This document shows positions 46,143 to 57,935 of a stretch of 64,000 bases of DNA, in pieces (positions within the stretch are counted from its first letter, which is position 1; every line of letters starts with the position of its first letter). The notes under the pieces are model-generated. The model had not been told where the DNA came from and searched no databases. It was given only the letters and a program-made list of their open reading frames with translations. A program made the position numbers and the translations under genes. Source of the stretch: Tillandsia leiboldiana (taxonomy: Eukaryota; Streptophyta; Magnoliopsida; Poales; Bromeliaceae). The stretch lies in assembly GCA_029204045.2 (NCBI GenBank), contig CM055077.1, positions 134,765-198,764 of the forward strand. Direction: 5' to 3'.

Positions 46143-48330
46143 GGCCCCTTGGGGCTCATTTTTGAAGCTTTTCCCGAGAGTTTTAGCCCCTGAGCCCTTT
46201 ACCAATTTTCTTTCTCTCCCTCTTGTGCATCTTCCGGCGAAGGTTCAGAATTTTTGGAGGCCGCGACGACGGCGACTTCTGCATCGGGGTGCGGAGCGAC
46301 GATCTACTGTTGGAGGCCCATTTTCGTCGCAGTTTAGTCTGGGAGGTCTACCGGGCTACCCCGACGTTATTTTTGGACGATTTCTGCGGTGACGGTTTCG
46401 TAAGAGGTAAATCTACATTTTCCGTGTTGGACACTTTTTCTGGATCCGAGCTTTTCTTGGGGTTCTGGGTACATTTTTAACCCCCTTTGTGACTGTTGGT
46501 TGATTTGGACAGCACCTACTTGTCGGATTTTTATCTCCTCATCTGGACATCGGAATTCGACGTTTCAGGACTCTATCGACATCTACTCTTCGCGAGGATC
46601 GCCGTCATATTTTTATTGGAATTTTTGGAGGAAGTTTTTCAGGTGAAAATTTCGTGTGAATGGGACTGTTCACCATAGATTTTGGGATTTTGGATTTTGT
46701 GTGGATTAAAGTGTAATTTTGGTGTATGTTTGTACCCAGGAGGTTGTGAGCACTTCTACCGTGTTGTTGGATTGGTGGGATCTGTGATTTGTCTGTTTTG
46801 GGCTTTCTCAGCTGTACGATTCCGGGCAGTTAGCACTTTCAGGTGGGTGACCTTGCTTCCAAGAACTCTGGACTGTGTACTAATTCTATGTGTGTAGGAT
46901 CATGCATGTTAGAAATTGGAGTATTAGCATGTGTAAAACTGTATGTTGTATCTTGTATACCAGTTGATGAATCTTTTGATTCCTACTCTATGTTAAGTAA
47001 TGAAATCTTGGAATTTGACCTAGCACCCCTGTCATATGTATCATGTTCAGCCAGTCTGTAGAAAAACTCCAACTTGGGCTAGGTTTTTACTGCTCTAGAC
47101 ATTCCACATCACGATACTTCATTTCACTATGGACTTAGCTTTTCCTCGCCCGAGTTGTGGGCCGAGAGGTCGGGTGGTTGTGGGATGCATTTGCACTCGT
47201 GTCTGGGGACCGAGTGGAGTTGATAGCAGTCTGTAGATTTGATTTCTTTGGGAGAGTGATAGTGATGGTAGATCTGGGTTCTTGGAAACTGTCAGAGAGA
47301 CAGTGAGTTTCAGCTGTGTAGATTCTAGCCAGTGAGTGAGTCAGTGTTTGTTTGGTAGTCGATCTTATTGATCGAGGATTGGATCATAGCCTGCATGAGC
47401 CACATTTGAGCTTTACAGAGATACTATACAGTGATACTTATGGGTTACTTTGACTCGAGCGGGTCGCTCCCCTCGAGTGCCACTCCGGAGTAGGCGAGAC
47501 CGGGTTGTGCCGGCGTGAGTTTGAGATGTTCTTTAGCGACTTGTTGTTGCATTGGTCCCTCTGGCTGTGCTTTTGTTGGCAGCCACGGACGCCCTACGTA
47601 AGTCCGCTCCTCCGGGACGTAACGGCAGTAGGTTGGCGCAGGTTTGACTGGACCCGATGTGGCAGTCAGTTTTGATTGGGTGATCAGGGAGGAGAGTTAG
47701 TTGTGGCATTATGCTCTTTCTGTTCCACTGTTGAGCATCTAGATAGAGGCATAGTAGCTGTAGAGTTACTTTTCCTAGCTTTCCTTATAGCACTGCATAT
47801 GTTACTTTTGCCTCTGGTAGACTTAGTGGGCAGACCGTCGGGCTTGTTGGCGGCACCCACTGAGAACTACTGTGGGATGTAGTTCTCACACCCGTCGTGG
47901 TGTTTTCTCCCCAGGGACTTCTGCTCCGGTTCCTGCAGCTCGTGTTGCTGATCCAGCTCCTTCTGACCGAGGTAAGGGAGTCGCGAGATAGATCCCCTCC
48001 TGTCATTTTCAGTGTGTGAGTAGATGTACCCCTGTACTATTTTGGTGTGTGTTATATCGAGTGACTTTTGTAGTGAGGTTTTGAGTTGTACCTTCCTTTC
48101 CTGCTTTTCTGAGAGACTCCTGTATTCTGGTGAGGTTGGTCTGTATATTTGTGAGATGTAGTTTTATTTTATGTATTTTATTCCAGCTTTTCTCTTTCAG
48201 CTCTGATATCTGCTAGTGTAGATGTTTCCTTGCAGGTTAGTCGCTACGCCTATACGGGGCTTCCCGTATGGGCGGCGGATCTGTTGGCGAGCCGGGGCGC
48301 AGTATCGCCCCGGGGCGTGACAGATTAGAG

Positions 48331-48342
48331 TGGTATCAGAGC
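48331..48342 (+). other. Primer-binding site for initiator Met-tRNA
   Basis: TGGTATCAGAGC, the canonical plant retroelement site complementary to the 3' end of initiator Met-tRNA, lies 8 nt after the 5' LTR. Confidence 0.9.
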
Positions 48343-48620
48343 CTAGGATGTAGGTCTTGGAGGACTTAGGAACCCTAGGCTTGTGGTTGGACCCTAGGAT
48401 GACTCGCGTGAGAGCCGTGATTTTAGCGAGAGTCCTGATTGGATTTCTAACTCTCCCGAGTGGTTCGGGGTGAGCGATTGACATGTCTTCCTTCGGTGGC
48501 AACTATGTTGGCTGCAGACAACATAGTACTTCGGGAAGGGGGACATGCCTTCTGACTTTCGCTAGATTGGGTCGATAGATGATTTGGGTTCTGATTGTTT
48601 GCCTTGTCCCTCAGGTGGGG

Positions 48621-48750
48621 ATGCCTCCTCGACGCTCGATGGTGACGCGTTCGCAGCCTTCGTCCTCTGAGCCCGAGCAGGAGGACTCGGGGCAGGGACA
48701 GCAGAGCGAGGTTTTGGAGCTCCGTGCCCAGGTGGCACAGTTGGCTGAGG
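48621..48750 (+). pseudogene. gag, first 43 codons, cut by the solo LTR
   Basis: The likely gag start is the ATG at 48621 in the same frame as the downstream gag and pol. The visible N-terminus is acidic and Gln/Ser-rich with a short helical stretch ending QLAE. The solo LTR inserted at 48751 separates it from the rest of gag; the TGAGG duplication and adjacent sequence continue the same frame on the far side. Confidence 0.75.
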
Positions 48751-51700
48751 TGTCACGCCCCGAGTTTAAAAATCAGGTCTGAAATTTTTCTTTTTTTTTT
48801 TTTTTGTGTTTAAATCAGAGTTTGCAAAACAGGCGTAACAGACCGCCACACATATAGGAAACTCTCTATTCCGCGAACAGAGACTCCCCTATATATGCAC
48901 GGCTAGGCTAGTAATCAGCGACAGATATCTCAGTACAACTACTAATCTATTCAGCAGGAATAATCAGAATTAAGTTATTACATCATCAGTTTTAAATGTC
49001 TAAATCAAGATAAGCTGGAATGAAATACAGAAAGTAAATGTCTGCAAAAGTCATCAATGTGTAATGCTCATGGGGACAGCTCTATCGTAATCGGCTCACT
49101 GGATCGTCCCGACATCTCACCACCCGACGGACCTACAACAGTCACCCGAGGGTGTGAGATACACCGGAGTGCATCCCAGTGGGCACGACGAGCCGAGAAA
49201 TAGCTAATCGTACCTACTGGGTACTAAAATCTGCGGATAGTAAAGATCTGTAGGAAAAGCTGGAAACATAGATGTCTACTAATAATCAGAAATAAAACTG
49301 CAGGTAAGTATGCTGAACAATCAGGGTGTCTCAGAGATAACTATCATGAAAACTGTAGAGCATACAGGCCGGAAATCAAAGTCAACTACAAGGATCATGT
49401 ATAAGAACTACAAGTGATACAAGCATGTCTACAGGTAATAGTGCTGGAAACAACTGAGTAGCAGTACGAGTAAAAGTAATGCGTCAAAGGTAAAAAAACC
49501 AAATATCCAATCATGTGCCAATATTGGTCTCAAAGAACCTCAGGCAATGCCACTGTTCGGCACCTTTTTCGGCTGACATAACCTTGTCGAGGGCTCACGG
49601 GTCTATCATCAGACCACTTTACCGGTAAAGAACAATCTCCACGGGGAGCTACCCCGGCCATGTTCGTGAAGTACAGCAGTGCATGGCAAATCATAATGAT
49701 CAATCTCACGGTCTAGTGACCGGGTAGTCGGCAACATGCCGAGATCCCAACAGGGAATCATCTGTCTATATCTATCCATCGGAATCAATCAATCATGCAT
49801 ATCGAGTAGTGTCTATCAATCAGGATCAATCAATCATGCATATCAATAATATCTCGAATAACATCTCAATGACAGGAATCAACAGGTGTCATCTAATCAT
49901 GCAAATCTATATATATCAATCAATCAGGATCAGTCAGGAATAATCAGGGATCATGTAGATAATAATCGGCTGACAGGAATCAACAAGTGTCATCAAATCA
50001 TGTAGATCTATATACTGAAAAAACTGATGAACAGATATGTATATGGTATGTCTCATGAAGATCAAGGTCTATCAGAAATATAAAAACTGATAAACAGGTA
50101 CGTAAGATATGTCTCACGTAGATCAAGATCTATCAGGACTAATCATAGGGCATGTCAATACAATCATCAAGGCTCATCTAGATAAAATCAGCAGGTATAT
50201 ATGATGAGTCTAAAAGAATCAATGTCTATCAGGGGATCATGTGATATATATTCAGTCATCATAGGTCGTATCGGTATAATTCGCAGGCTGATCAAAAAAA
50301 AAAGGGTGTCCGACTGGACTAAAGCAACCAGAGGGCCGAATAGATCAAGCCCGGACCGAAGCTAACCCACCTGGATGAAGGCAGAGTCCCCGAACTCCCG
50401 ATCAACAACTGGGGGCCGGCGTCGAACAACTGGGCCCTGTATAAAGAGCTATAATCAGTAATAGACTCACACAACCCTTTTCCCGTCGACGTTATACTAC
50501 GGAAAGTTTAAACGGGTCAAATCGGTCATTTCGTCGGTCGACAACTGGTTCCTGGTCAACGAGGACCATCGGAAACCCAAAAAAAATGGCCAGGTAGTGC
50601 GTAGGTGCTGTCTAAGGTCAGCTAGGGTGACCGTTTTGCATTTAAGTCCAACAGGTATCAAAATTTGCATAATATCATTTCGTTATTACTGTTTTAGCTT
50701 GTTCTAAAGATCCGGGAATCCAAATCTGATTCCGTAAGTGCCAGCGAGTCACATTTGATGCGAGGAAACCCGTGCTCACTATCTTGGGTCAGCGCGAAAC
50801 CCCAGGGCAAAGTTAGCCTTTTAACTCGCGATATTGGACACAGTGTTTTGCCCCGTTCTTGCAATCCGGGACTCCGACGACGACGCCGTAAATTCCAGCG
50901 GGTTCGTTACGTCGAGACGGAGCCCGTGCTCACGGGGTTTAGTCGACACGGATCCCGAGTTAAAAGTTGGCCCATAGTTTATTTAGGTCCAAAACACAAC
51001 TATGCTAGATCTTAACATACACATGATCTAGATATGATCTAACTTGAGCATGAAGTGCTGTCATGACAGAGGAGTAGTGTGCTCACCTGAGGAGCACCGG
51101 AAACCCGCCGGAACAGTGGCCGGAGCAACACCCAAGATTGGCCAAGGCTCGGGTTAGGGTGATCTTGCAGCAACTTGGGTTCTTCTCTGTATCCAAGGTG
51201 AGCACTAGCTAGGAGGGGTCCCCAGAAGACCTCGGGTGCAGTCCGGGTCGGCCGGCGGCGGCCGGAGGCGGCGGCGGCCGGAGGCGAGCCCGAGATGGTG
51301 TTCTCGGGTGCAAGTTTTTGGAGCTGGCAGCAGGGGGGATTTAGCCCAAAAATAAAATGATGGAAAGCATTCACGGGATCTACAGACCTTACCTGTGCGG
51401 TTGGCCGGAGGCCGGGGTGCCGGAGTTGGCCGGAGTTCGAGTCTAGCGCTACCTCGGGTGCAACTGCAGCGAGGAAAATGCCCACGTTAAGATGGACATG
51501 CAACCTGATGGGAGGACTTATATAGATCACAGAAGCCTACCTGGAGGTTCCCGGCGACCGAGGAGCGCCGGCGAGGCGGCGCCGGAGGAGCTCGGTCAAG
51601 CTTCAAGGCCTCTAATGGCGGATTCCGGCGGAGGACCTCCGGGCCGGTGCAAGATGGACCAGTAGCTCCATCTCGATGTTGCGGAGCTTGGTGCAGAGGT

Positions 51701-53167
51701 GCCCGATGCCGGAAAGCCGCGGCGGCGCCGGACGGCTGTGATCGGCCGAAGGTGAAGAAAACCGGGTTCTAGGGCTTCTCCGCGCGGCTTAACCACTCAC
51801 CCGATCATCTTGAAACTTCGCGCGTAGTGAGCAGTCACCAAGGAGAAGAGGATCAACGGCTCTGATCCGAGGTTCAATGGTTGGAAAAATCGGAAACCGA
51901 GTTCGTCGGAAAACGATAATTTCCGGTGAACCTAGCCTTTGCCGGCAACGGGGACGGCGGCGAGGGCTCGGGTTGCGTAGGGAGGATCCCCTCGACGTCA
52001 GGAAGACTTCTCAAGGATCAAAAACCCAAAAGTTTAAAGTCTTTTCCAACCTTTCTCTTCGCCGGAAAATTTGGAGGAGAAGGATCCCCCGCGGCGGCGC
52101 GCGGCGACGGCCGGGTCCGGGATCACCTTGGCTCGGACGCGGCTTCACCAGGGACTCCTCCAGATCAGGTCTTGGTCGTCCAAGCACCTCCCGAGCACCC
52201 TCTCTCCAATCACCCGAGATCAAGGCGTTTCTTGATCTCTCTCTCGTTTCCAGCGACGGGAGGGTTGCAACTGCTGGTACGGGCTGGCGAGGAGTGGGAA
52301 GTTGGGTGAGAACGTGGGTTACAGGCTGGTACGGGCTGCGGTTACCATACAGGTGAGGGCACGATCCCGAGTCGTGCAAGTATTGCACAATTGCAATAAA
52401 CCCCCCAGCTTTTGGCGTTTTGGGTTTTGGTCCCTCACAGCAGCACAATCTCGCACTCAGGTCCTTTCTCAAGGAGCAGCACGCAGTTCGAGGCAACTTA
52501 TATAGGGTTATATGTGCAAAAATTGCATTTTTCGCTGTGTTTCACGCTTTTCGAGGCGATCCATTCGTCGAAACGGAAAATGGACTGTGCCATGACGTCC
52601 GGCTCGACGAGACCTATCAGGTAGCGATTTTTGATTTTCGAAAAACTGCCCGGATTAAATCTCGGTCCATAAAATACAGTCCCGAAATACAGTTTTCGCG
52701 TTTTTCGAGACTTAGAGTCGTCAAACGGAAATTCCGTCAGTGCCATTGCGTCAAGAACGTCGGAGCCATTCAAATCGACTACCTGAAGTACTATGTTCGG
52801 ATTCCAGACAGTGAATTGGCTCAACGTTGGCGCGAAGGGGCTCGAAAATTAGGGTTTACTGTTCATTGTACCCTTGACTTAAGTCGCGGGTCCCGCCCGC
52901 TTCTTCGTCGATTTCTGGAAGATCCGACCGTCAGATCTGAACAAGTTTAATATGGTTTTCACTCAGTTCGTCATGATGGTCAAACTCGTGGTCTCGGATC
53001 TTCGAGATTAGGCTCGGATTGAAAGGCGATATTTCTGGCCCACTAACTGTGCAAATTACACTGCAGAAAAGGGGCACTTAGACCACGGGTGCTTTTCATG
53101 ATCCAAATTCAACTTGACTCAAATCAATTTCATTTCTTTATTTATTTTCAAAATTCAAGTTCTTACA
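48751..53167 (-). mobile_element. Solo LTR, 4417 bp, inserted in gag, TSD TGAGG
   Basis: On the plus strand it begins TGTCACGCCCCGAG and ends GTTCTTACA, the inverse of a TGTAAGAAC...GGGGCGTGACA LTR. The duplication TGAGG is exact at 48746-48750 and 53168-53172. A TATA box on the minus strand is at 51518-51525. It has no primer-binding site, gag or pol, so it is a very long solo LTR of a different chromovirus family. It contains GC-rich blocks (51100-51480 and 51540-52350) and AT-rich blocks (49000-50300), with no recognised gene. Confidence 0.9.
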
Positions 53168-54095
53168 TGAGGCGTCTCGACGCCAGGAGGAGGCTGTGAG
53201 TCGGTTGACGCTCTTGTTGGAGCAGAGAGCGCAGCCGGCGGTAGTACCCCCTGAGAGTTCACCGGTGCCTTCTTCCCCTGTAGTGGCACCCTCGGTTGTG
53301 CAGCCTGCACCAGCAGTTCCGGCTGAGCCAGTTTCCAGTAGGCCACCATCTGGGACGACGGGATCTTTGACTTTGGCAGAGCAGCAGGTTTTGGTGGGTC
53401 TTTTGTTGAGGTTTCGCAAGTTTGATCCACCCCGCTTTTCGGGTATGAGTGCTGAGCCGTGAGCGGCTGAGTCTTGGGTTACAGCTATGGAGCGCCATTT
53501 CGAGAGCCTTTTTATTGATGAGAGGTTTCGAGTTCTGTTGGCTACTCATTTTTTGGAGAGCAACGCCGAGGCCTGGTGGCGGCGTGTGCGACCCGCAGGT
53601 CCGCCTGGGACCCAGTTTATCTCTTGGGCAGAGTTTCGTGGTATGCTTCTTGGGGCCTTCTTTCCCGAGAGTGTTCGGCAGAGTTTGGAGGAGCAGCTGA
53701 GGAGTCTTCGCCAGGGAGATAGGCCCGTACACGTGTACATAGCCGATTTCAATCGGCTGTTGGCTTGTATGCCCCACGTGGCCAGAGATGAGACCCACCG
53801 GATCTATATGTTCGAGAGTGGGTTGCGTCGGGACATTTATCAGTTGGTCCGCTCCCGCAGATTACAGACTCTGGAGGCCTCGATGGAGCAGGCACTGTAT
53901 GTGGAGAGTGGTGAGGTCGTGATGGCAGAGGTGGCTCCAGCCCCCGTAGTGACTCCTGGGGCAAAGCGCCCGGCGCAGTTTGAGGAGGGGCAGTCGAGTA
54001 GACAGGGACCCCCGAGACCACCCCGTTTCCACTCTCAGGGACGGGGGTATCAGGGGCGGCAGAGATCTGGGGGATCTCGTCAGTTCCAGCAGTAG
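53168..54095 (+). pseudogene. gag main part, with two premature stops
   Basis: Typical Ty3 gag sequence is visible: a Pro/Val-rich linker, then RKFDPPRFSG and WVTAMERHFE, followed by the retrotransposon gag core with AEAWWRR and SWAEFRGMLL. A TGA at 53460-53462 interrupts the frame just before the core. A TAG at 54093-54095 interrupts the Gln-rich segment before the zinc knuckle. Both can be explained by one C-to-T change (CGA to TGA and CAG to TAG). Confidence 0.85.
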
Positions 54096-57000
54096 CAGCG
54101 TCGACCACCTCGACAGCAGCAGTCTTCGCAGCAGCAGCAGTCTTCGCAGCAGCAGCAGACTTCGCGGCAGCCGCGCCCTGATCGTTGTGTCATTTGTGGA
54201 GGACCGCACCCACCGGCCCAGTGCCCGCAGAGTCAGGGCCGCTGCTTCCGTTGCGGGCAGACCGGTCACTTCGCGAGGGCGTGCCCCAGGGCAGGTTACC
54301 CAGCTCCTTCATCAGCTTCTGCATCCTTCATTCCTCGTCAGTCAGCAGGACCTTCGGCGACCTCCGGTAGGCCAGACTTTGCTTCCTCGTCCTCGCGACA
54401 GCCGGAGCGACATCCCCCGGCGCCGAGCGGTCGAGTCTATGCCGCTCAGGTAGAGGATGCTACAGCAGCAGAGCATGTCGTCGCAGGTATTATTTTGATT
54501 TCTGCAGTTCGTACTCGTACTCTCTTTGATACCGGTGCATCGCATTCTTTTATCAGTAGAGCATTTGCATCCCTTCATGGTATAGAGGTAGTTTCTTTAT
54601 CGCATGCATTAGAGGTTCAGATACCAGATCATGTCTTGCATGTCGAGGAGTATTGTAGGGATTGCCATGTGCAGTTGGGATCTTGGATTTTGCCGGCAAA
54701 CTTGCTTGTCTTGCGGCAGCTCCAGGATTTCGACGTCGTGCTAGGTATGGATTGGTTGTCGAGGTACTATGCTGTTATAGACTGCAGAGAGAGGACGGTG
54801 ACCCTCCGCGAGCCTGGACAGGAGGAGTTCGTTTTCAGAGGCTGCCAGAGCACCTTCTTCGCGATGACTGTTTCTTCGGCGAGGGCTAGGCGGATGATTA
54901 GTAGAGGCTGCACCGCTTTCTTAGCGACGATTGTGGAGGTGCCTACAGCGGCACTGGGACTCGAGGATATTCCTGTTGTCCGCGAGTTCCCAGATGTGTT
55001 TCCCCCTGAGTTGACGACTATGCCGCCGGAGAGGGAGGTGGAGTTTGTGATTGATGTGGTACCGGGAACCGCACCAATCTCAAAGGCGCCTTATAGGATG
55101 GCACCTGCCGAGTTGAGGGAGTTGAAGGCCCAGCTTCAGGATCTTATGGATAAAGGCTTTGTCAGGCCTAGTGTTTCTCCGTGGGGAGCGCCAGTTTTAT
55201 TTGTGAAGAAGAAGGATGGGTCGCTTCGTTTGTGTGTGGATTATCGGGAGTTGAATAAAGTGACCATCCGGAACAAGTATCCCCTTCCACGGATAGATGA
55301 TTTATTTGATCAGTTGCAGGGAGCCACAGTGTTTTCGAAGATTGATCTTCAGTCAGGTTACCACCAGTTGAGGGTGAGGGCCGAGGACATCCCTAAGACG
55401 GCTTTTCGATCCCGGTATGGGCATTATGAGTTTACGGTTATGCCATTTGGTTTGACTAATGTCCCAGCTGCATTCATGGATTTGATGAACCGGGTATTTC
55501 AGCCGTACTTGGACTTGTTTGTGGTTGTGTTCATTGATGACATCTTGATCTACTCCCGGAGCGATGTGGATCATAAGGAGCACTTGAGGATAGTGCTGCA
55601 GCTTCTACGTGAGAAGAAGCTGTATGCCAAGCTTAAGAAGTGCGAGTTTTGGCTTCGGGAGGTTGCATTCTTGGGCCACTTGGTATCAGCCGCAGGAGTG
55701 GCAGTTGACCCGACGAAGATCGATACGGTTCGGGATTGGCCGAGACCGACGACGGTGACGGAGGTCCGGAGCTTTCTGGGCTTGGCAGGCTACTACCGTC
55801 GGTTTGTAGAGGGCTTTGCGAAGCTCTCTACTCCCCTGACCTGTTTGACTAGGAAGGGGATGAGGTTCATTTGGACTGAGCAGTGTCAGCGGAGTTTTGA
55901 GGAGCTGAAGAGGAGACTGATTTCAGCACCAGTTCTTACACTGCCAGTGATGGGTGATGGCTACGTGATTTATAGTGACGCCTCTCACAGCGGATTGGGT
56001 TGTGTTTTGATGCAGCATGGGAGGGTAATTGCTTATGCTTCACGACAATTAAAGGATTATGAGAAGAATTACCCTACTCATGATTTAGAGCTGGCAGCTG
56101 TGGTGTTTGCATTGAAGCTGTGGCGGCATTACCTCTACGGTGAGCATTGTGAGATCTACACGGATCATAAGAGCTTAAAGTATCTGTTTACTCAAAAGGA
56201 GCTGAACCTGAGGCAACGCCGGTGGTTGGAGTTACTGAAGGATTACGATGTGAGTATCCTCTATCATCCCGGCAAGGCCAATGTGGTAGCAGATGCTTTG
56301 AGTCGGAGGTCAGTGCAGAGCTTGAGCATGTTGGTCACGCAGCAGGCCCCGTTGATTGAGCAGTTGAGGCGACTCCAGATTGAGGTTGTATCCCCTGGGG
56401 TCTCTGCTAGACTGATGTCTATGGTCTTGCAGCCCACTCTGTTGGACAGGATTAGGGAGACGCAGAGTGAGGACCCCCACTTGGAAAGGATTAGATCACA
56501 GATTCAGGCAGATCTTATAGGGGATTTTACAGTGGATAGCTCAGGAGTACTGCGGTACAGGGACCGAGTGTGTGTGCCTTCGGATTCAGAGATCAGAGAC
56601 CAGATTTTGGGAGAGGCCCATTATACACCTTATACCATTCATCCTGGTGGTACTAAGATGTATAAGGACCTCAAGGCACATTTTTGGTGGTCCGGAATGA
56701 AGCGGGACGTTGGAAGATTTGTGGCTCACTGTTTAACTTGCCAGCAAGTGAAAGCAGAGCACCGGGTTCCTGCTGGCAAGTTACAAAGTCTTCCAATTCC
56801 CGAGTGGAAATGGGACCACATCACCATGGACTTTGTTACAGGGCTGCCGAGAGCGCAGAGTGGAGCCGGCGCGATTTGGGTTATTGTTGATAGACTCACC
56901 AAATCTGCACATTTCTTGCCCGTTCAGATGACTTGGTCATTGGAGCGTCTGGCACAGTTGTATTTGGACGAGATAGTGAGGCTACACGGGATACCTGCGT

Positions 57001-57875
57001 CGATTGTTTCAGATCGGGATCCGAGGTTTGTGTCACGATTCTGGGGAAGTTTACAGTCAGCTTTGGGGACCCAGCTCAGATTCAGCACTGCATTCCACCC
57101 ACAGACTGATGGCCAGTCTGAGCGCACTATACAGACCCTCGAGGATATGCTGAGAGCGTGCGTTATGGATTTTGGAGGGGGGTGGTACCGACACTTATCT
57201 TTGGTTGAGTTTGCGTACAACAACAGCTATCAGGCGAGCATCCAGATGGCTCCGTTTGAGGCGTTGTATGGACGCAAGTGTCGGTCACCCTTGTATTGGA
57301 GTGATGTGGGTGAGAGGAGGACTTTGGGACCAGATCTTCTTTTGGAGGCTGAGGAGAAAGTCAGAGTTATTCGTCGACACCTTGAGGTGGCCCAGAGTCG
57401 TCAGAGGAGTTATGCAGATACTCGACGGCGAGACCTAGAGTTTTAGATTGGTGACCATGTATTCTTAAAGGTCTCGCCTTCGAAAGGGGTCCGGAGATTT
57501 GGAGTGCGTGGGAAGCTTAGTCCCCGTTTTGTTGGACCCTTTGAGGTACTTGAGAGGGTAGGCCCTGTGGCTTATAGAGTTGCTCTTCCTCCACGTTTGG
57601 CCGGTGTACACGATGTTTTTCATGTCTCAACCCTGAGGAGATATGTCTTTGATCCATCGCATGTGGTTGACTTCACTCCCTTGGAGATCGGTGAGGACCT
57701 GGTTTACGAGGAGCGGCCGTTGCGGATTCTTGCTCGTGAGGTGAGGGAATTGCGCAACCGGACCATTCCGTATGTGAAGATCTTATGGAGCAATCATGAA
57801 GAGCGAGAGGCTACTTGGGAGCTAGAGACAGAGATGAGATCTGCATACCCTTTTCTGTTCGAGACTACTGGTTGA
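54096..57875 (+). pseudogene. pol: zinc knuckle, protease, RT, RNase H, integrase, chromodomain (one premature stop)
   Basis: This continues in the gag frame. A CCHC knuckle (CFRCGQTGHFARAC) begins at 54243. The protease has DTGAS at 54528. The reverse transcriptase runs from about 55120 with the active-site motif FIDD at 55530-55541. RNase H follows (SDASHSGLG near 55975, TDHKSLKYLF near 56160). The integrase has an HHCC zinc domain at about 56610-56760 and a catalytic core with MDFVTGLP near 56830 and HPQTDGQSERT near 57100. A TAG at 57444-57446 splits off the C-terminal part, which has the integrase tail and a chromodomain at about 57725-57860 ending ATWELETEMRSAYPFLF. The stop fits a CAG-to-TAG change. 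The natural end is the TGA at 57873-57875. Confidence 0.95.
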
Positions 57876-57923
57876 GGTACGCCTGTTCTACCTTACTTTG
57901 TTTCGGGGACGAAACATCCTTTT

Positions 57924-57935
57924 AGTGGGGGAGGA
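57924..57935 (+). other. Polypurine tract
   Basis: AGTGGGGGAGGA lies directly before the TG start of the 3' LTR, the expected plus-strand priming site. Confidence 0.85.

Larger units (their letters stand above)
45158..48322 (+). repeat. 5' LTR of the chromovirus (3165 bp)
   Basis: It begins TGTAGTGGCCCTGG and ends GGGGCGTGACA. A GC-rich U3 with eight CACGTG boxes precedes a TATA box at 46135-46142. The 3' half is AT-richer. Confidence 0.95.

Noticed and set aside
49400..50300. Repeated short words (AATCAATCA, GGATCATG) resembling a CRISPR-like array
   Set aside because: The repeats are irregular and degenerate within an AT-rich LTR segment; there is no constant repeat and spacer pattern, and the host is a plant.
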